Counted from the stretch's first letter, positions 1 to 7,068 are shown. The stretch: 11,924 bases of DNA from Smithella sp. (GCA_012797505.1 JAAZOZ010000021.1:1-11924), one strand, 5' to 3'. The notes: a model not told the origin generated them from the sequence alone. A program made the numbers and translations.

Positions 1-26
1 ACGAGAAATCTTAATCTCTACGGGTA

Positions 27-52
27 AATTTCCCGCTCCTTGGGGCGAAATT
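27..52 (+). other. Hairpin in the 3' tail of an upstream transcript
   Basis: A stem pairs AATTTC (27-32) with GAAATT (47-52), has a CC bulge at 33-34, then pairs GCTC (35-38) with GGGC (43-46, one G-T pair) around a CTTG loop. It lies upstream of the terminator at 77-111, so it is probably the last folded part of an mRNA or small RNA that begins before this window. A reading frame from position 1 stops at TAA 25-27, which would fit the end of a coding gene, but eight codons are too few to identify. The pairing is read directly; the role is unknown. Confidence 0.4.
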
Positions 53-76
53 ATTAAAGGGTTTCCTTCTACAATA

Positions 77-111
77 CCCCGCTGCTTGCGGCGGGGGTTT
101 TCTTTTTTTTT
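77..111 (+). terminator. Strong intrinsic terminator of the upstream transcript
   Basis: An 8-bp GC-rich stem, CCCCGCTG (77-84) with CGGCGGGG (89-96, one G-T pair), closes on a CTTG tetraloop of the stable G(CUUG)C type. It is followed by T4, a C and T9 (98-111). The T tract lies only on the right, so it works for transcription entering from the left. It separates the upstream gene from the arn operon, which must therefore have its own promoter between about 112 and 290. Confidence 0.9.
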
Positions 112-116
112 GTAGG

Positions 117-150
117 TTGATAGGTTTCTCCCTTCGGTCGAAATGACAAA
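117..150. repeat. REP-like dispersed repeat fragment
   Basis: TTTCTCCCTTCGGTCGAAAT (125-144) followed by GACA resembles a short imperfect palindrome that I recall as scattered between genes in many bacterial genomes, where its complement gives spurious peptides containing 'CHFDRREK'. Here TTTC (125-128) pairs with GAAA (140-143), and CC (131-132) with GG (136-137). It sits just after the terminator, a usual place for REP-type elements. Only one copy is visible, so the repeat call depends on recognition and not on copies seen here. Confidence 0.4.
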
Positions 151-183
151 AATGGCCGTTATTCAAAGCTCTCAAGACATGAA

Positions 184-233
184 CGATCCGGAAGAGGCTT
201 TTCCCGCCGGCAATCATTCCGATATCCGGATCG
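184..233. repeat. 9-bp inverted repeat in the arn operon leader
   Basis: CGATCCGGA (184-192) and TCCGGATCG (225-233) are perfect reverse complements with a 32-nt spacer. They lie 74-123 nt upstream of the arnT start, where operon control would be expected. They could be two half-sites of an operator or the arms of an RNA hairpin. I see no convincing -35/-10 pair and no PmrA-type direct repeat in this leader. The repeat is seen; any function is inferred. Confidence 0.35.
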
Positions 234-306
234 ATCAGGCTCCAGCTTAACCGGAGAGCCGAACGGTTTTAGAAATTCACGACGCTGTATCAGGAGTGAA
301 TAAACG

Positions 307-1986
307 ATGAAGAAAAAAGCGGTTTTGTGGATCGTGCCTTTCCTTCTTTATGTCGCCCTGCTGGGGGTCATGCCGCAGATGGAGCCTGATGAGGTGCGCT
401 ACAGTCTGATTGCCTCCGCAATGAACGAAACAGGCAGCTATGTAACCCCCAAAATCAAAAATACCGTCTACCTGGAAAAACCGCCGCTGGTTTCCTGGGT
501 GACGGCGGCAGCCTTTAAAATCTTCGGAGAAAATGACTTTTCTGCCCGGCTGTTTTCCGGTCTTTGCGCCTGGGGGTGTATTCTGCTGGTATTTTGGATC
601 GGACGGCGCTTCCGTGATGAAAAAACCGGCCTGTATGCAGCGGCCGTTCTTACCATTTCCGCCTTCCCGTTTGCGCTGGGCAGAATCAATATCCTGGACA
701 TGCCGCTTACCCTGTTTCTTTGTCTGGCCATCTGGCTGGGATACCTGTCCGTGACGGAGGAAAAGAAAAGGCTGCTTTCTTACGGGTTTTATTTCGCATG
801 CGCCTTGGCTTTTCTGACCAAGGGAATGATCGGCGTCGTTTTTCCTTTTGCTGTTCTGGGGATCTGGCTCGTCTGGGAACGTCGCTGGCGTTTGCTCCCG
901 CGGTTGATTTCCCCCGCTGGAATTATCATTTTTCTGGCCGTGGTTTGCCCATGGCTTTATCTGGCGCAAAAAGAGAATCCGGATTTCCTGTGGTTTTTCT
1001 TTGTGCGGGAACACTTCCTGCGCTTTACGACGCAGATGCACGGCAAGACGGAGCCGTTTTATTATTTTCTGCCCGTGTTGATCGGCGGCACCCTTCCCTG
1101 GTCAATTTTTCTGATCCGCGCCTGGCAGCCGGGAAAATGGAAAGAGCAGTTGTTCAGGAAAGAGGAGAACCGGTTTCTGGCTGTTTGGTTTTTATTTATT
1201 TTTCTCTTTTATACGGTTTCCTCTTCTAAACTTGTCACCTATATTGCGCCGGTGTTTCTGCCCGCAGCGCTTTTTGCGGGCTGCATCTTTCGCGGCTACG
1301 ACGAAGCTCCGGCGCAGCCGACCGGAAGACGGAAAATCCTCTACAGTCTTCTGGCGTGGGGCCAGTTCCTGATCGTGGGCGCCGCTCTTCTTTTGTCGCC
1401 GATTGTCAAATCGCATCATGATCCTTCCAGGGGGTTGGTCATCATGATTTCAGACCTCTGGTGGATCTACCTTTTGCCGGTGTTTCTGGCGGCGGGGTTG
1501 ATGATTTTTCTTCCGGATTGGATTGCCCGTCGAAAGGGCGCGGGCTGGTTTCCCTCCCTGTATCTGCTTTGCTGCATTTTCCTTGCGGGTTTTCTCTTTC
1601 CTCTCAATGATTTTTTGTATCCCTACCGCAGCGCGCTGGTTGCGAAAGAGGCGATTGCGCGGTACGTGCCGCAAGGAAAGCTTTTGTATCAGTACCGCGT
1701 CAATTTCTACGGAATTGATTTTTACAACAAAATCCGAACGCCCATTGTCGAGGATTTTGGCGAATTGAGTGAAGGCATTGCAAAACTGCCGGAGGCCGAA
1801 AGAAAAAAATATTTTCTTTCAAGACAGGATTTCTTTGCAAAATGCAGGCAGGAAAAAGAGGTTTACTGCATTACACAGCACGAAAAAAGGCTCAAAGACC
1901 TGCGGGAACAGTTTGCAGGAATGGATATGCTCTGGGAAAACGGCGCGTTTTATCTGCTGCGCATTCGAAATCAGCCAAAGGATTGA
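307..1986 (+). CDS. arnT: ArnT, undecaprenyl phosphate-L-Ara4N:lipid A transferase (GT83)
   Basis: This inner-membrane glycosyltransferase takes 4-amino-4-deoxy-L-arabinose from undecaprenyl phosphate and adds it to lipid A at the periplasmic face, lowering negative charge and giving polymyxin resistance. At 559 aa it is close to E. coli ArnT (550). A membrane segment covers about residues 5-22, followed by the first periplasmic loop with PDEVRY (27-32, D28) and LEKP (56-59, E57, K58). Next comes LDMP with D131. The D28/E57/D131 spacing equals that of the metal and lipid site residues D55/E84/D158 that I recall for Cupriavidus ArnT. TKGM (171-174), FYYFLPVLIGGTLPW (251-265) and SSKLVTYIAP (306-315) are further family blocks. 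Many hydrophobic helices run to about residue 432, followed by a soluble C-terminal domain. AGGAG (292-296) supports the ATG. It is the first gene of the operon, 6 nt before arnB; in E. coli arnT follows arnD. A related PMT-family enzyme using another lipid-linked sugar is possible, but the neighbours favour ArnT. Confidence 0.88.
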   Translation: MKKKAVLWIVPFLLYVALLGVMPQMEPDEVRYSLIASAMNETGSYVTPKIKNTVYLEKPPLVSWVTAAAFKIFGENDFSARLFSGLCAWGCILLVFWIGRRFRDEKTGLYAAAVLTISAFPFALGRINILDMPLTLFLCLAIWLGYLSVTEEKKRLLSYGFYFACALAFLTKGMIGVVFPFAVLGIWLVWERRWRLLPRLISPAGIIIFLAVVCPWLYLAQKENPDFLWFFFVREHFLRFTTQMHGKTEPFYYFLPVLIGGTLPWSIFLIRAWQPGKWKEQLFRKEENRFLAVWFLFIFLFYTVSSSKLVTYIAPVFLPAALFAGCIFRGYDEAPAQPTGRRKILYSLLAWGQFLIVGAALLLSPIVKSHHDPSRGLVIMISDLWWIYLLPVFLAAGLMIFLPDWIARRKGAGWFPSLYLLCCIFLAGFLFPLNDFLYPYRSALVAKEAIARYVPQGKLLYQYRVNFYGIDFYNKIRTPIVEDFGELSEGIAKLPEAERKKYFLSRQDFFAKCRQEKEVYCITQHEKRLKDLREQFAGMDMLWENGAFYLLRIRNQPKD

Positions 1987-1992
1987 TGCCCT

Positions 1993-3144
1993 ATGAAGAT
2001 TCGTAAAGATTTTCTGCCGTTCAGCCGCCCGTCCATCGGGGAGACGGAGATTAACGCCGTGGCGGCCTGCCTGAAATCCGGATGGATCACCACCGGCGCC
2101 CTTTGCAAGGCGTTCGAAGAACAGTTGTGCGCGCTGACCGGCGCTCCCCGCGCCGTCTCGCTCAGTTCGGCCACAGCCGGAATGCATCTGATGCTTACGG
2201 CCCTGAACGTCGGGCCGGGCGATGAAGTGATCACGCCGTCGATGACGTTTGCCTCGACCGTCAACCTGATCGCCCTTCGTCAGGCAAAGCCCGTGTTTGT
2301 CGATGTTGATTACGGGACGCTCAACATGGACTGTGAGGCGATGGAAGAAAAAATTACCGAACGGACCAAAGTGATGATTCCCGTTCATTTTGCCGGCGCT
2401 CCGGCGGACATGGACCGAGTCAACCGGCTGGCCCGGAAATATTCCCTGAAGGTCATTGAAGACGCGGCCCACGCGGTCGGCACGTCCTACAAAGGGACGC
2501 ACGCGGGCGGCTTTGGCCATCCCGCAATCTTTTCCTTTCACCCGATCAAAAACATTACGACCGGAGAAGGAGGCATGATTACGCTGAACAGCGCCGCTGT
2601 GGAAAAGAAATTGCGTTTGACGCGATTCCATGGAATAGAAAGAGACGCTTGGAAACGGTACGGCAAGGGGGGGAATCCTTCCTATGACATCGCAGAGCCG
2701 GGCTACAAGTACAACATGCCGGACCTGCTGGCGGCGCTGGGGCTGGCGCAGATGGAGCGATGGCGGGAGCTCAATGCAAGGCGGCGAGTTCTGGCGGGGC
2801 TTTACTTCGACGGTCTGCGGGGGACAGAGGGCCTCGATTTGCCTGAAGTTCCTTCCTATGACCACGTTCATGCCTGGCATTTGTTTGTGGTCAAGGTCAC
2901 GGGGATGTCCCGGGATCTTTTCATGCAGAAACTGGCGGATCACAATATCGGCTACGGCTTGCATTTTCCGCCTGCGCACAAATTGTCGTATGTGAAGAAG
3001 CGATTCGGCGTCAGGGCGGCGTCTCTTCCACAAACAAACCTGGCTGCAGATCGAATCATTTCTCTGCCTTTATTTCCGGATATGACGGAAAATGACGTTC
3101 ACTATGTTTGCGGGGCCATAAAGGAGATTTTGAAAAATGCCTGA
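1993..3144 (+). CDS. arnB: ArnB, UDP-L-Ara4O aminotransferase
   Basis: This cytoplasmic PLP enzyme transfers the amino group of glutamate to UDP-4-keto-pentose, making UDP-L-Ara4N. The 383-aa product is full length (E. coli about 380) and belongs to the DegT/DnrJ/EryC1 family. FLPFSRPSIGETE opens the protein as in E. coli ArnB. SGWITTG (29-35) and SSATAGMH (58-65) form the N-terminal and cofactor-phosphate regions. EDAAHAVGT (156-164) contains the PLP-ring aspartate D157. SFHPIKNIT (181-189) carries the Schiff-base lysine K186. Near the C terminus LHFPPAHK and SLPLFPDMT match the ArnB subgroup, separating it from other sugar aminotransferases such as PseC or DesI. AAAGGA (1977-1982), inside the end of arnT, is the likely ribosome site. 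The last 8 nt overlap arnC, suggesting coupled translation. Confidence 0.94.
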   Translation: MKIRKDFLPFSRPSIGETEINAVAACLKSGWITTGALCKAFEEQLCALTGAPRAVSLSSATAGMHLMLTALNVGPGDEVITPSMTFASTVNLIALRQAKPVFVDVDYGTLNMDCEAMEEKITERTKVMIPVHFAGAPADMDRVNRLARKYSLKVIEDAAHAVGTSYKGTHAGGFGHPAIFSFHPIKNITTGEGGMITLNSAAVEKKLRLTRFHGIERDAWKRYGKGGNPSYDIAEPGYKYNMPDLLAALGLAQMERWRELNARRRVLAGLYFDGLRGTEGLDLPEVPSYDHVHAWHLFVVKVTGMSRDLFMQKLADHNIGYGLHFPPAHKLSYVKKRFGVRAASLPQTNLAADRIISLPLFPDMTENDVHYVCGAIKEILKNA

Positions 3145-4087
3145 AATGCGGATCTCGGTGGTGATTCCGGTGTACAATGAGGAAGCCAACCTCAAGGCGC
3201 TGATGGGCCGGCTGCTGCCCGTGATGGAGTCTCTGGCCAAACCGTTTGAAATTATCCTGGTGGACGACGGCAGCCGCGACCGGTCGCTTGCGCTTTTGAA
3301 GGAATTTACGTCACACCCGTCGATCCGGGTAGTGGAGCTGACACGCAATTACGGCCAGCACGCCGCGATCATGGCGGGATTTTCGATCCTGCGAGGCGAC
3401 ATGGTGCTGACGATGGACGCGGATCTGCAGAATCCGCCTGAAGAAATCCCGAACCTTGTCCGTGTGATGGAAGAGGGGGGATACGATGTCGTCGGCACGA
3501 TCCGCAAGGGGCGCAAAGATTCTTTCCTGCGCATCCTTCCTTCCAAAATGATCAATGTCGTCGCGCGAAAAATCACCGGCGTCAGCATGCGCGACTGGGG
3601 CTGCATGCTGCGGGCGTACAGTCGCCCGGTCGTGGAGCGGATGCTCGCCTGCCACGAACAGGCGACCTTTATTCCCGCCCTGGCCACCGTTTTTGCCAAG
3701 CGGGTGACGGAAATCGAAGTGGCGCACGAAGAGCGGTTCGGCGGCAAATCCAACTATCCGTTAAGGAAGCTCATCAACCTGCAATTTGATCTGGTGGCGT
3801 CCTTCTCGGATTTTCCCATTAAGCTGATCATGTACGGCGGGATTCTGATGTCGCTTCTGGGCGTGTGCTTCGGCGCGTTTCTGGCGGTCGCCCGCCTCGT
3901 TTACGGTGTGCGCTGGGCGGCGGAAGGCATCTTTTCGCTGTTTGCGATTTTGTTTGTCTTCGTCGGTCTCCAGTTTTTTGCCCTGGGCGTGATCGGCGAG
4001 TATATCGGCCGGATCTTTCGGGAAGTCCGCAAAAGGCCGGAATTCGTTATTGAACGCATTTACGGTCTGCACGAGGATCGTCCGTGA
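3137..4087 (+). CDS. arnC: ArnC, undecaprenyl-phosphate Ara4FN transferase
   Basis: This GT2 family enzyme moves 4-deoxy-4-formamido-L-arabinose from UDP to undecaprenyl phosphate on the cytoplasmic face of the inner membrane. The 316-aa product compares with 322 in E. coli. The GT-A fold begins VVIPVYNEE (8-16), with VDDGS (42-46). TRNYGQHAAIMAGF (69-82) is close to the ArnC signature, and MDAD (93-96) holds the metal-binding DxD (D94, D96). Two membrane helices lie at about 228-252 and 264-290, as in the ArnC/DPM1-like group. AAGGAG (3121-3126) serves the ATG at 3137; a second ATG at 3146 would drop only three residues. It overlaps arnB by 8 nt, and its TGA overlaps the GTG start of the formyltransferase. 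Similar GT2 enzymes such as GtrB exist, but the neighbours and NYGQH block support ArnC. Confidence 0.92.
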   Translation: MPEMRISVVIPVYNEEANLKALMGRLLPVMESLAKPFEIILVDDGSRDRSLALLKEFTSHPSIRVVELTRNYGQHAAIMAGFSILRGDMVLTMDADLQNPPEEIPNLVRVMEEGGYDVVGTIRKGRKDSFLRILPSKMINVVARKITGVSMRDWGCMLRAYSRPVVERMLACHEQATFIPALATVFAKRVTEIEVAHEERFGGKSNYPLRKLINLQFDLVASFSDFPIKLIMYGGILMSLLGVCFGAFLAVARLVYGVRWAAEGIFSLFAILFVFVGLQFFALGVIGEYIGRIFREVRKRPEFVIERIYGLHEDRP

Positions 4088-5001
4088 AAGCGATTGTTTT
4101 GGCCTATCACAATATGGGGCTGGCGGGTCTTGCCGCTCTCCGGCGGCACGGCTTTGACATTGCCGCCGTCTTCACGCATCAAGACGACCCTCAGGAAAAC
4201 TGCTGGTTCGGCTCCGTGAAGGACTGGGCGGAAAATCAGGGGATTGACTGCGCGACCGACGCGGTCAACTCGCCCCAGACGATTGAAAAAATAAAACGCC
4301 TTCAGCCGGATGTCCTTTTTTCCTTTTACTACCGGAACATGGTTCGTCCGGAGGTTCTGGCGATTCCCCGCATCGGCGCTTTCAATCTGCACGGCTCGCT
4401 TCTGCCGTCTTACCGGGGCAGGTGTCCGGTCAACTGGGTGCTCGTCAACGGAGAGGAAGAGACGGGCGTCACGCTGCATGATATGGTGGAAAAACCGGAC
4501 GCGGGCGACATCGTCGGCCAAAAAGCCGTGAAAATTGATTTTGAGGATACGGCGCGAACGCTGTACGACAAGCTCTGCAAGGCGGCAGGCGGGCTGCTCG
4601 ACGAGTTGCTCCCCGAAATGAAGAAAGGAAAAATTCCGCGCATCAAGCAGGACCTTTCCCGGGGAAGCTATTACGGCGGCCGCAAGCCGGAAGACGGGCG
4701 CATTTTCTGGAGTGAGAGCGCCCTCCACATCTACAACCTGATCCGGGCCGTGACGGAGCCGTATCCGGGCGCGTATGCCTTTGCCGAAAGCGGCGAAAAA
4801 ATAATGGTCTGGCGGGCCAGGCCGGATTCGTCGAAAGCCGGAGGCGGACCGGGCGACGTGATCCTTGACGGGCAATCCGTGCTTGTGAAAACCGGTGATG
4901 GTGCTATAAGGCTTCTGGAGATCGAAGCATCCGGGGCAAGATGGAAGGATGCGGGGATCAGGGACTATTTTCAACAGGGAAAGGTGAAGAAACTGACATG
5001 A
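4084..5001 (+). CDS. arnA: Stand-alone ArnA formyltransferase (UDP-L-Ara4N formyltransferase)
   Basis: This cytoplasmic enzyme uses N10-formyltetrahydrofolate to formylate the 4-amino group of UDP-L-Ara4N, giving the form accepted by ArnC. The 305 aa match only the N-terminal domain (about residues 1-304) of E. coli ArnA. It starts KAIVLAYHNMG and has FSFYYR (79-84) and FNLHGSLLPSYRGR (100-113), with catalytic N101 and H103. D139 in PDAGD completes the triad equivalent to N102/H104/D140. The C-terminal part (about 205-300) fits the small subdomain of Fmt-like enzymes. The start is GTG, inside the arnC stop (GTGA), with CGAGGA (4072-4077) six nt upstream; the next ATG would remove the first beta strand. 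Its TGA overlaps the ATG of the dehydrogenase gene. No linker or remnant of the second domain follows, so this is a clean split and not a frameshifted fusion. Confidence 0.92.
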   Translation: MKAIVLAYHNMGLAGLAALRRHGFDIAAVFTHQDDPQENCWFGSVKDWAENQGIDCATDAVNSPQTIEKIKRLQPDVLFSFYYRNMVRPEVLAIPRIGAFNLHGSLLPSYRGRCPVNWVLVNGEEETGVTLHDMVEKPDAGDIVGQKAVKIDFEDTARTLYDKLCKAAGGLLDELLPEMKKGKIPRIKQDLSRGSYYGGRKPEDGRIFWSESALHIYNLIRAVTEPYPGAYAFAESGEKIMVWRARPDSSKAGGGPGDVILDGQSVLVKTGDGAIRLLEIEASGARWKDAGIRDYFQQGKVKKLT

Positions 5002-6032
5002 AGATATTAATACTGGGCGTCAACGGGTTCATCGGGCATCATCTGGTCAACCGGATTCTGGCCGAGAAGCCGGACTGGCAGGTGTTCGGAATGGATCTGG
5101 GAACGGAGCGGATCGGCGCCGCCCTGCACAATCCCCGCTTTAATTTTCTGGAGGGGGATATTTCCATCAACCGGGAATGGATTGAATACCATATCAAAAA
5201 ATGTGACGTCATCATGCCGCTGGTGGCGATCGCCACCCCCAAGGCTTACGTGGAAGACCCCATCGGCGTCTATCACCTGGATTTTGAAATGAACATCAAC
5301 ATTGTCAAGCAGTGCGTCAAATACCACAAGCGCGTTGTCTTTCCCTCCACGTCGGAAGTCTACGGCGCCTGCGCCGATCCGGAGTTTGACGAAGACGAAA
5401 GCTATCTGTCGGTGGGGCCGATTCGCAAGGAGCGCTGGATTTATTCCTGCTGCAAACAGCTTCTGGATCGTGTGATTTATGCCTATGGAACGAGAGGCAG
5501 CCTGGAATTCACGCTTTTCCGTCCCTTCAACTGGATCGGGCCGAGGCTCGATTCGCTGGATACCGCCAAAGAGGGAAGCTCGCGCGTTGTGACGCAATTT
5601 ATCGCCGAGCTGCTTTTGAAGCGTCCGATCAATCTGGTGGACGGCGGCAGGCAGAAGCGCTGTTTTACCTATGTGGACGACGGCATCGCGGCGCTTATGA
5701 AGATTCTGGAAAACAAGGATGATATTTGCAGGAATCAAATCATCAATATCGGCAATCCCGAAAATGAATGTTCGGTAAAGGAACTGGCGGCTCTGCTCAA
5801 AAAGTTGTTCCAGGAGCATCCCGATCATCGACAGGATTCGGTTTATTCGGATATTATTGAAATTCCCGCGGACGTCTATTACGGCAAAGGCTACCAGGAT
5901 ATTTACACCAGAAAGCCGCGCATCGAGAAGGCCGGAAAACTGCTCGGCTGGGAGCCCAAAATCGGCTTGCAGGAATCCCTGCGGCTCACGCTCAATTCTT
6001 TTCTGGAGGAAAACCAGGCGGCAATACTTTAA
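4998..6032 (+). CDS. arnA: Stand-alone ArnA dehydrogenase (UDP-glucuronate oxidative decarboxylase)
   Basis: This enzyme performs the first committed step, NAD-dependent oxidation and decarboxylation of UDP-glucuronate to UDP-4-keto-pentose (UDP-L-Ara4O). The 344-aa short-chain dehydrogenase corresponds to the C-terminal half of E. coli ArnA. The NAD motif GVNGFIG is at 7-13, and EGDISI (52-57) and LVAIATP (75-81) follow. FPSTSEVYG (115-123) carries T118/S119/E120, and Y149 with K153 is the YxxxK pair. YYGKGYQD (294-301) and R305 follow. The E120, Y149, R305 spacing equals E434, Y463, R619 of E. coli, so this is the decarboxylating ArnA type and not a plain epimerase or UDP-xylose synthase. 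An earlier in-frame ATG at 4941 lies deep in the previous gene. The ATG at 4998 is chosen because it overlaps the upstream stop (ATGA), follows AAGGTG (4981-4986) and leads straight into the first beta strand. Confidence 0.93.
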   Translation: MKILILGVNGFIGHHLVNRILAEKPDWQVFGMDLGTERIGAALHNPRFNFLEGDISINREWIEYHIKKCDVIMPLVAIATPKAYVEDPIGVYHLDFEMNINIVKQCVKYHKRVVFPSTSEVYGACADPEFDEDESYLSVGPIRKERWIYSCCKQLLDRVIYAYGTRGSLEFTLFRPFNWIGPRLDSLDTAKEGSSRVVTQFIAELLLKRPINLVDGGRQKRCFTYVDDGIAALMKILENKDDICRNQIINIGNPENECSVKELAALLKKLFQEHPDHRQDSVYSDIIEIPADVYYGKGYQDIYTRKPRIEKAGKLLGWEPKIGLQESLRLTLNSFLEENQAAIL

Positions 6033-6046
6033 CCGGATTGAATTCG

Positions 6047-6904
6047 ATGGGCAGGCTTGGATTAAAAATCGATGTGGACACGCACACGGGAATGAAAAAC
6101 GGCGTTCCGCGCCTTTTGCGCGTCCTCAGGGATTTTTCCGTCCGGGGGACTTTTTTTTTAAGCATCGGGCCGGACAATTCCGGCCGCGCCGTTCTGCAGC
6201 TTCTTAAAAACCCTCTTTTTTTAAAAAAAATGCTGAAGACCCGGGCGCCCAGTCTGTACGGCTGGAAAACCGCCCTTTACGGAACGATTCTTCCCGCTCC
6301 GATGATTGCGCTTTCCTTTCCCCTGCTGGTCCGTCAAATCCTCGATGAAGGCCACGAAGTACAGTTTCATGCCTGGGACCATCGCCGCTGGCAGGATGAT
6401 CTGCCGAAGAAATCCGAATGGTGGATCGAGGAGTGGTTTGAAAAGGGCGTGAGCGGTTTTGAGAAGCTCACGGGACGAAAACCGACCGCGTTCGGCGCCC
6501 CTTCCTGGTTGATTGACGACCGCGTTTTGCGAATCGTCGGGAAATATCCGTTCGAATATCTGAGCTGTACGCGGGCCAAAGCGCCGTTTGTCCATGATTC
6601 GCTTCGCCTTCCGGAAATTCCCTCCGATCTTCCCTGCTTTGAAGAGCTCGCCCCTCAAAATGACCTGGCCGCAATCGCCGTTTTGATGAACGACGGGGGC
6701 GACCATATCCTTCCGGTGCATGCCGAAGTGGAGGGAGGGGTCTTTGAAGAGAAATTTCGGCAGCTTTTGAAGGGAGCTTTAACGGCGGGGATGGAAATTG
6801 CGACGCTTGATGATTTAAAAAATTCACTGAACACGGAGCTGCTTCCCAGGCGAAAGTATCAAATGGATTTGCTGCCGGGAAGACATTCTCCCTGCGCGGT
6901 ATAA
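6047..6904 (+). CDS. arnD: ArnD, undecaprenyl-phosphate Ara4FN deformylase
   Basis: This polysaccharide-deacetylase family enzyme removes the formyl group from undecaprenyl phosphate-Ara4FN, making the reaction of ArnC irreversible and giving the donor for ArnT. The 285 aa compare with 296 in E. coli. LKIDVDT (6-12) holds the aspartates D9 and D11. FLSIGPDNSGR (37-47) and SLYGW (69-73) are ArnD blocks. HEVQFHAWDHRRWQ (103-116) gives the metal-binding H108 and H112. PVHAEVEG (223-230) is the conserved late histidine block. An in-frame TTG at 6038 would add MNS, but ATG 6047 matches the E. coli start pattern and sits 9 nt after CGGA; both ribosome sites are weak. It begins 14 nt after the dehydrogenase gene and ends the operon. 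No good terminator follows. It contains a T9 run (6151-6159) and a T7A8 run (6216-6230). Confidence 0.92.
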   Translation: MGRLGLKIDVDTHTGMKNGVPRLLRVLRDFSVRGTFFLSIGPDNSGRAVLQLLKNPLFLKKMLKTRAPSLYGWKTALYGTILPAPMIALSFPLLVRQILDEGHEVQFHAWDHRRWQDDLPKKSEWWIEEWFEKGVSGFEKLTGRKPTAFGAPSWLIDDRVLRIVGKYPFEYLSCTRAKAPFVHDSLRLPEIPSDLPCFEELAPQNDLAAIAVLMNDGGDHILPVHAEVEGGVFEEKFRQLLKGALTAGMEIATLDDLKNSLNTELLPRRKYQMDLLPGRHSPCAV

Positions 6905-6986
6905 AAGAAGACCCCTTGAACCACCCAAGGCATTGAATTCGCAGGACAATAATCATTTGCCCGTCCTAAAGGGCCGTGACTTATTC

Positions 6987-7015
6987 TTGACTTTGATTTT
7001 TCCCTGTGTTAGGGA
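6987..7015 (+). promoter_or_regulatory. Probable sigma-70-type promoter of the M23 peptidase gene
   Basis: TTGACT (6987-6992) and TAGGGA (7010-7015) are 17 nt apart; the -35 is near consensus and the -10 is weaker. Transcription would start near 7021, about 48 nt before the ATG at 7069. CCCT (7002-7005) and AGGG (7011-7014) form a small inverted repeat across the -10, a possible operator. The rest of the 164-nt gap after arnD holds only weak hairpins without T tracts, so some read-through from the arn operon is possible. Confidence 0.5.
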
Positions 7016-7068
7016 TGCAAAACTTTATACGCGTTTGTCCTTTTTTACTTCAGCTTTTCAGGGGGAAA

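Noticed and set aside
11..217. 68-codon open frame on the minus strand across the terminator and repeat
   Set aside because: It reads through the terminator stem and contains the 'CHFDRREK' string typical of spurious translations of a dispersed repeat.
143..250. 35-codon open frame (MTKMAVIQ...) in the arnT leader, with inner ATGs at 152 and 179
   Set aside because: No Shine-Dalgarno before any of its ATGs, no recognisable protein, and it starts within the repeat-like stretch. A leader peptide cannot be excluded, but nothing supports it.
720..1229. 169-codon plus-strand frame inside arnT
   Set aside because: Overlaps the ArnT membrane core in another frame and has no motif or ribosome site of its own.
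1819..3033. 404-codon open frame on the minus strand opposite arnT/arnB
   Set aside because: It lies antisense to a clear ArnB with all active-site residues; the composition is rich in R, H and P as expected for a shadow frame of GC-rich codons.
4060..4974. 304-codon open frame on the minus strand opposite the formyltransferase
   Set aside because: Shadow of a well-supported gene; no family motifs in its translation.
6914..6930. Possible terminator after arnD (CCTTG/CAAGG hairpin)
   Set aside because: The stem is only 5 bp and no T tract follows; a second candidate, AGGAC/GTCCT near 6943-6968, has a 15-nt loop and no T tract either.
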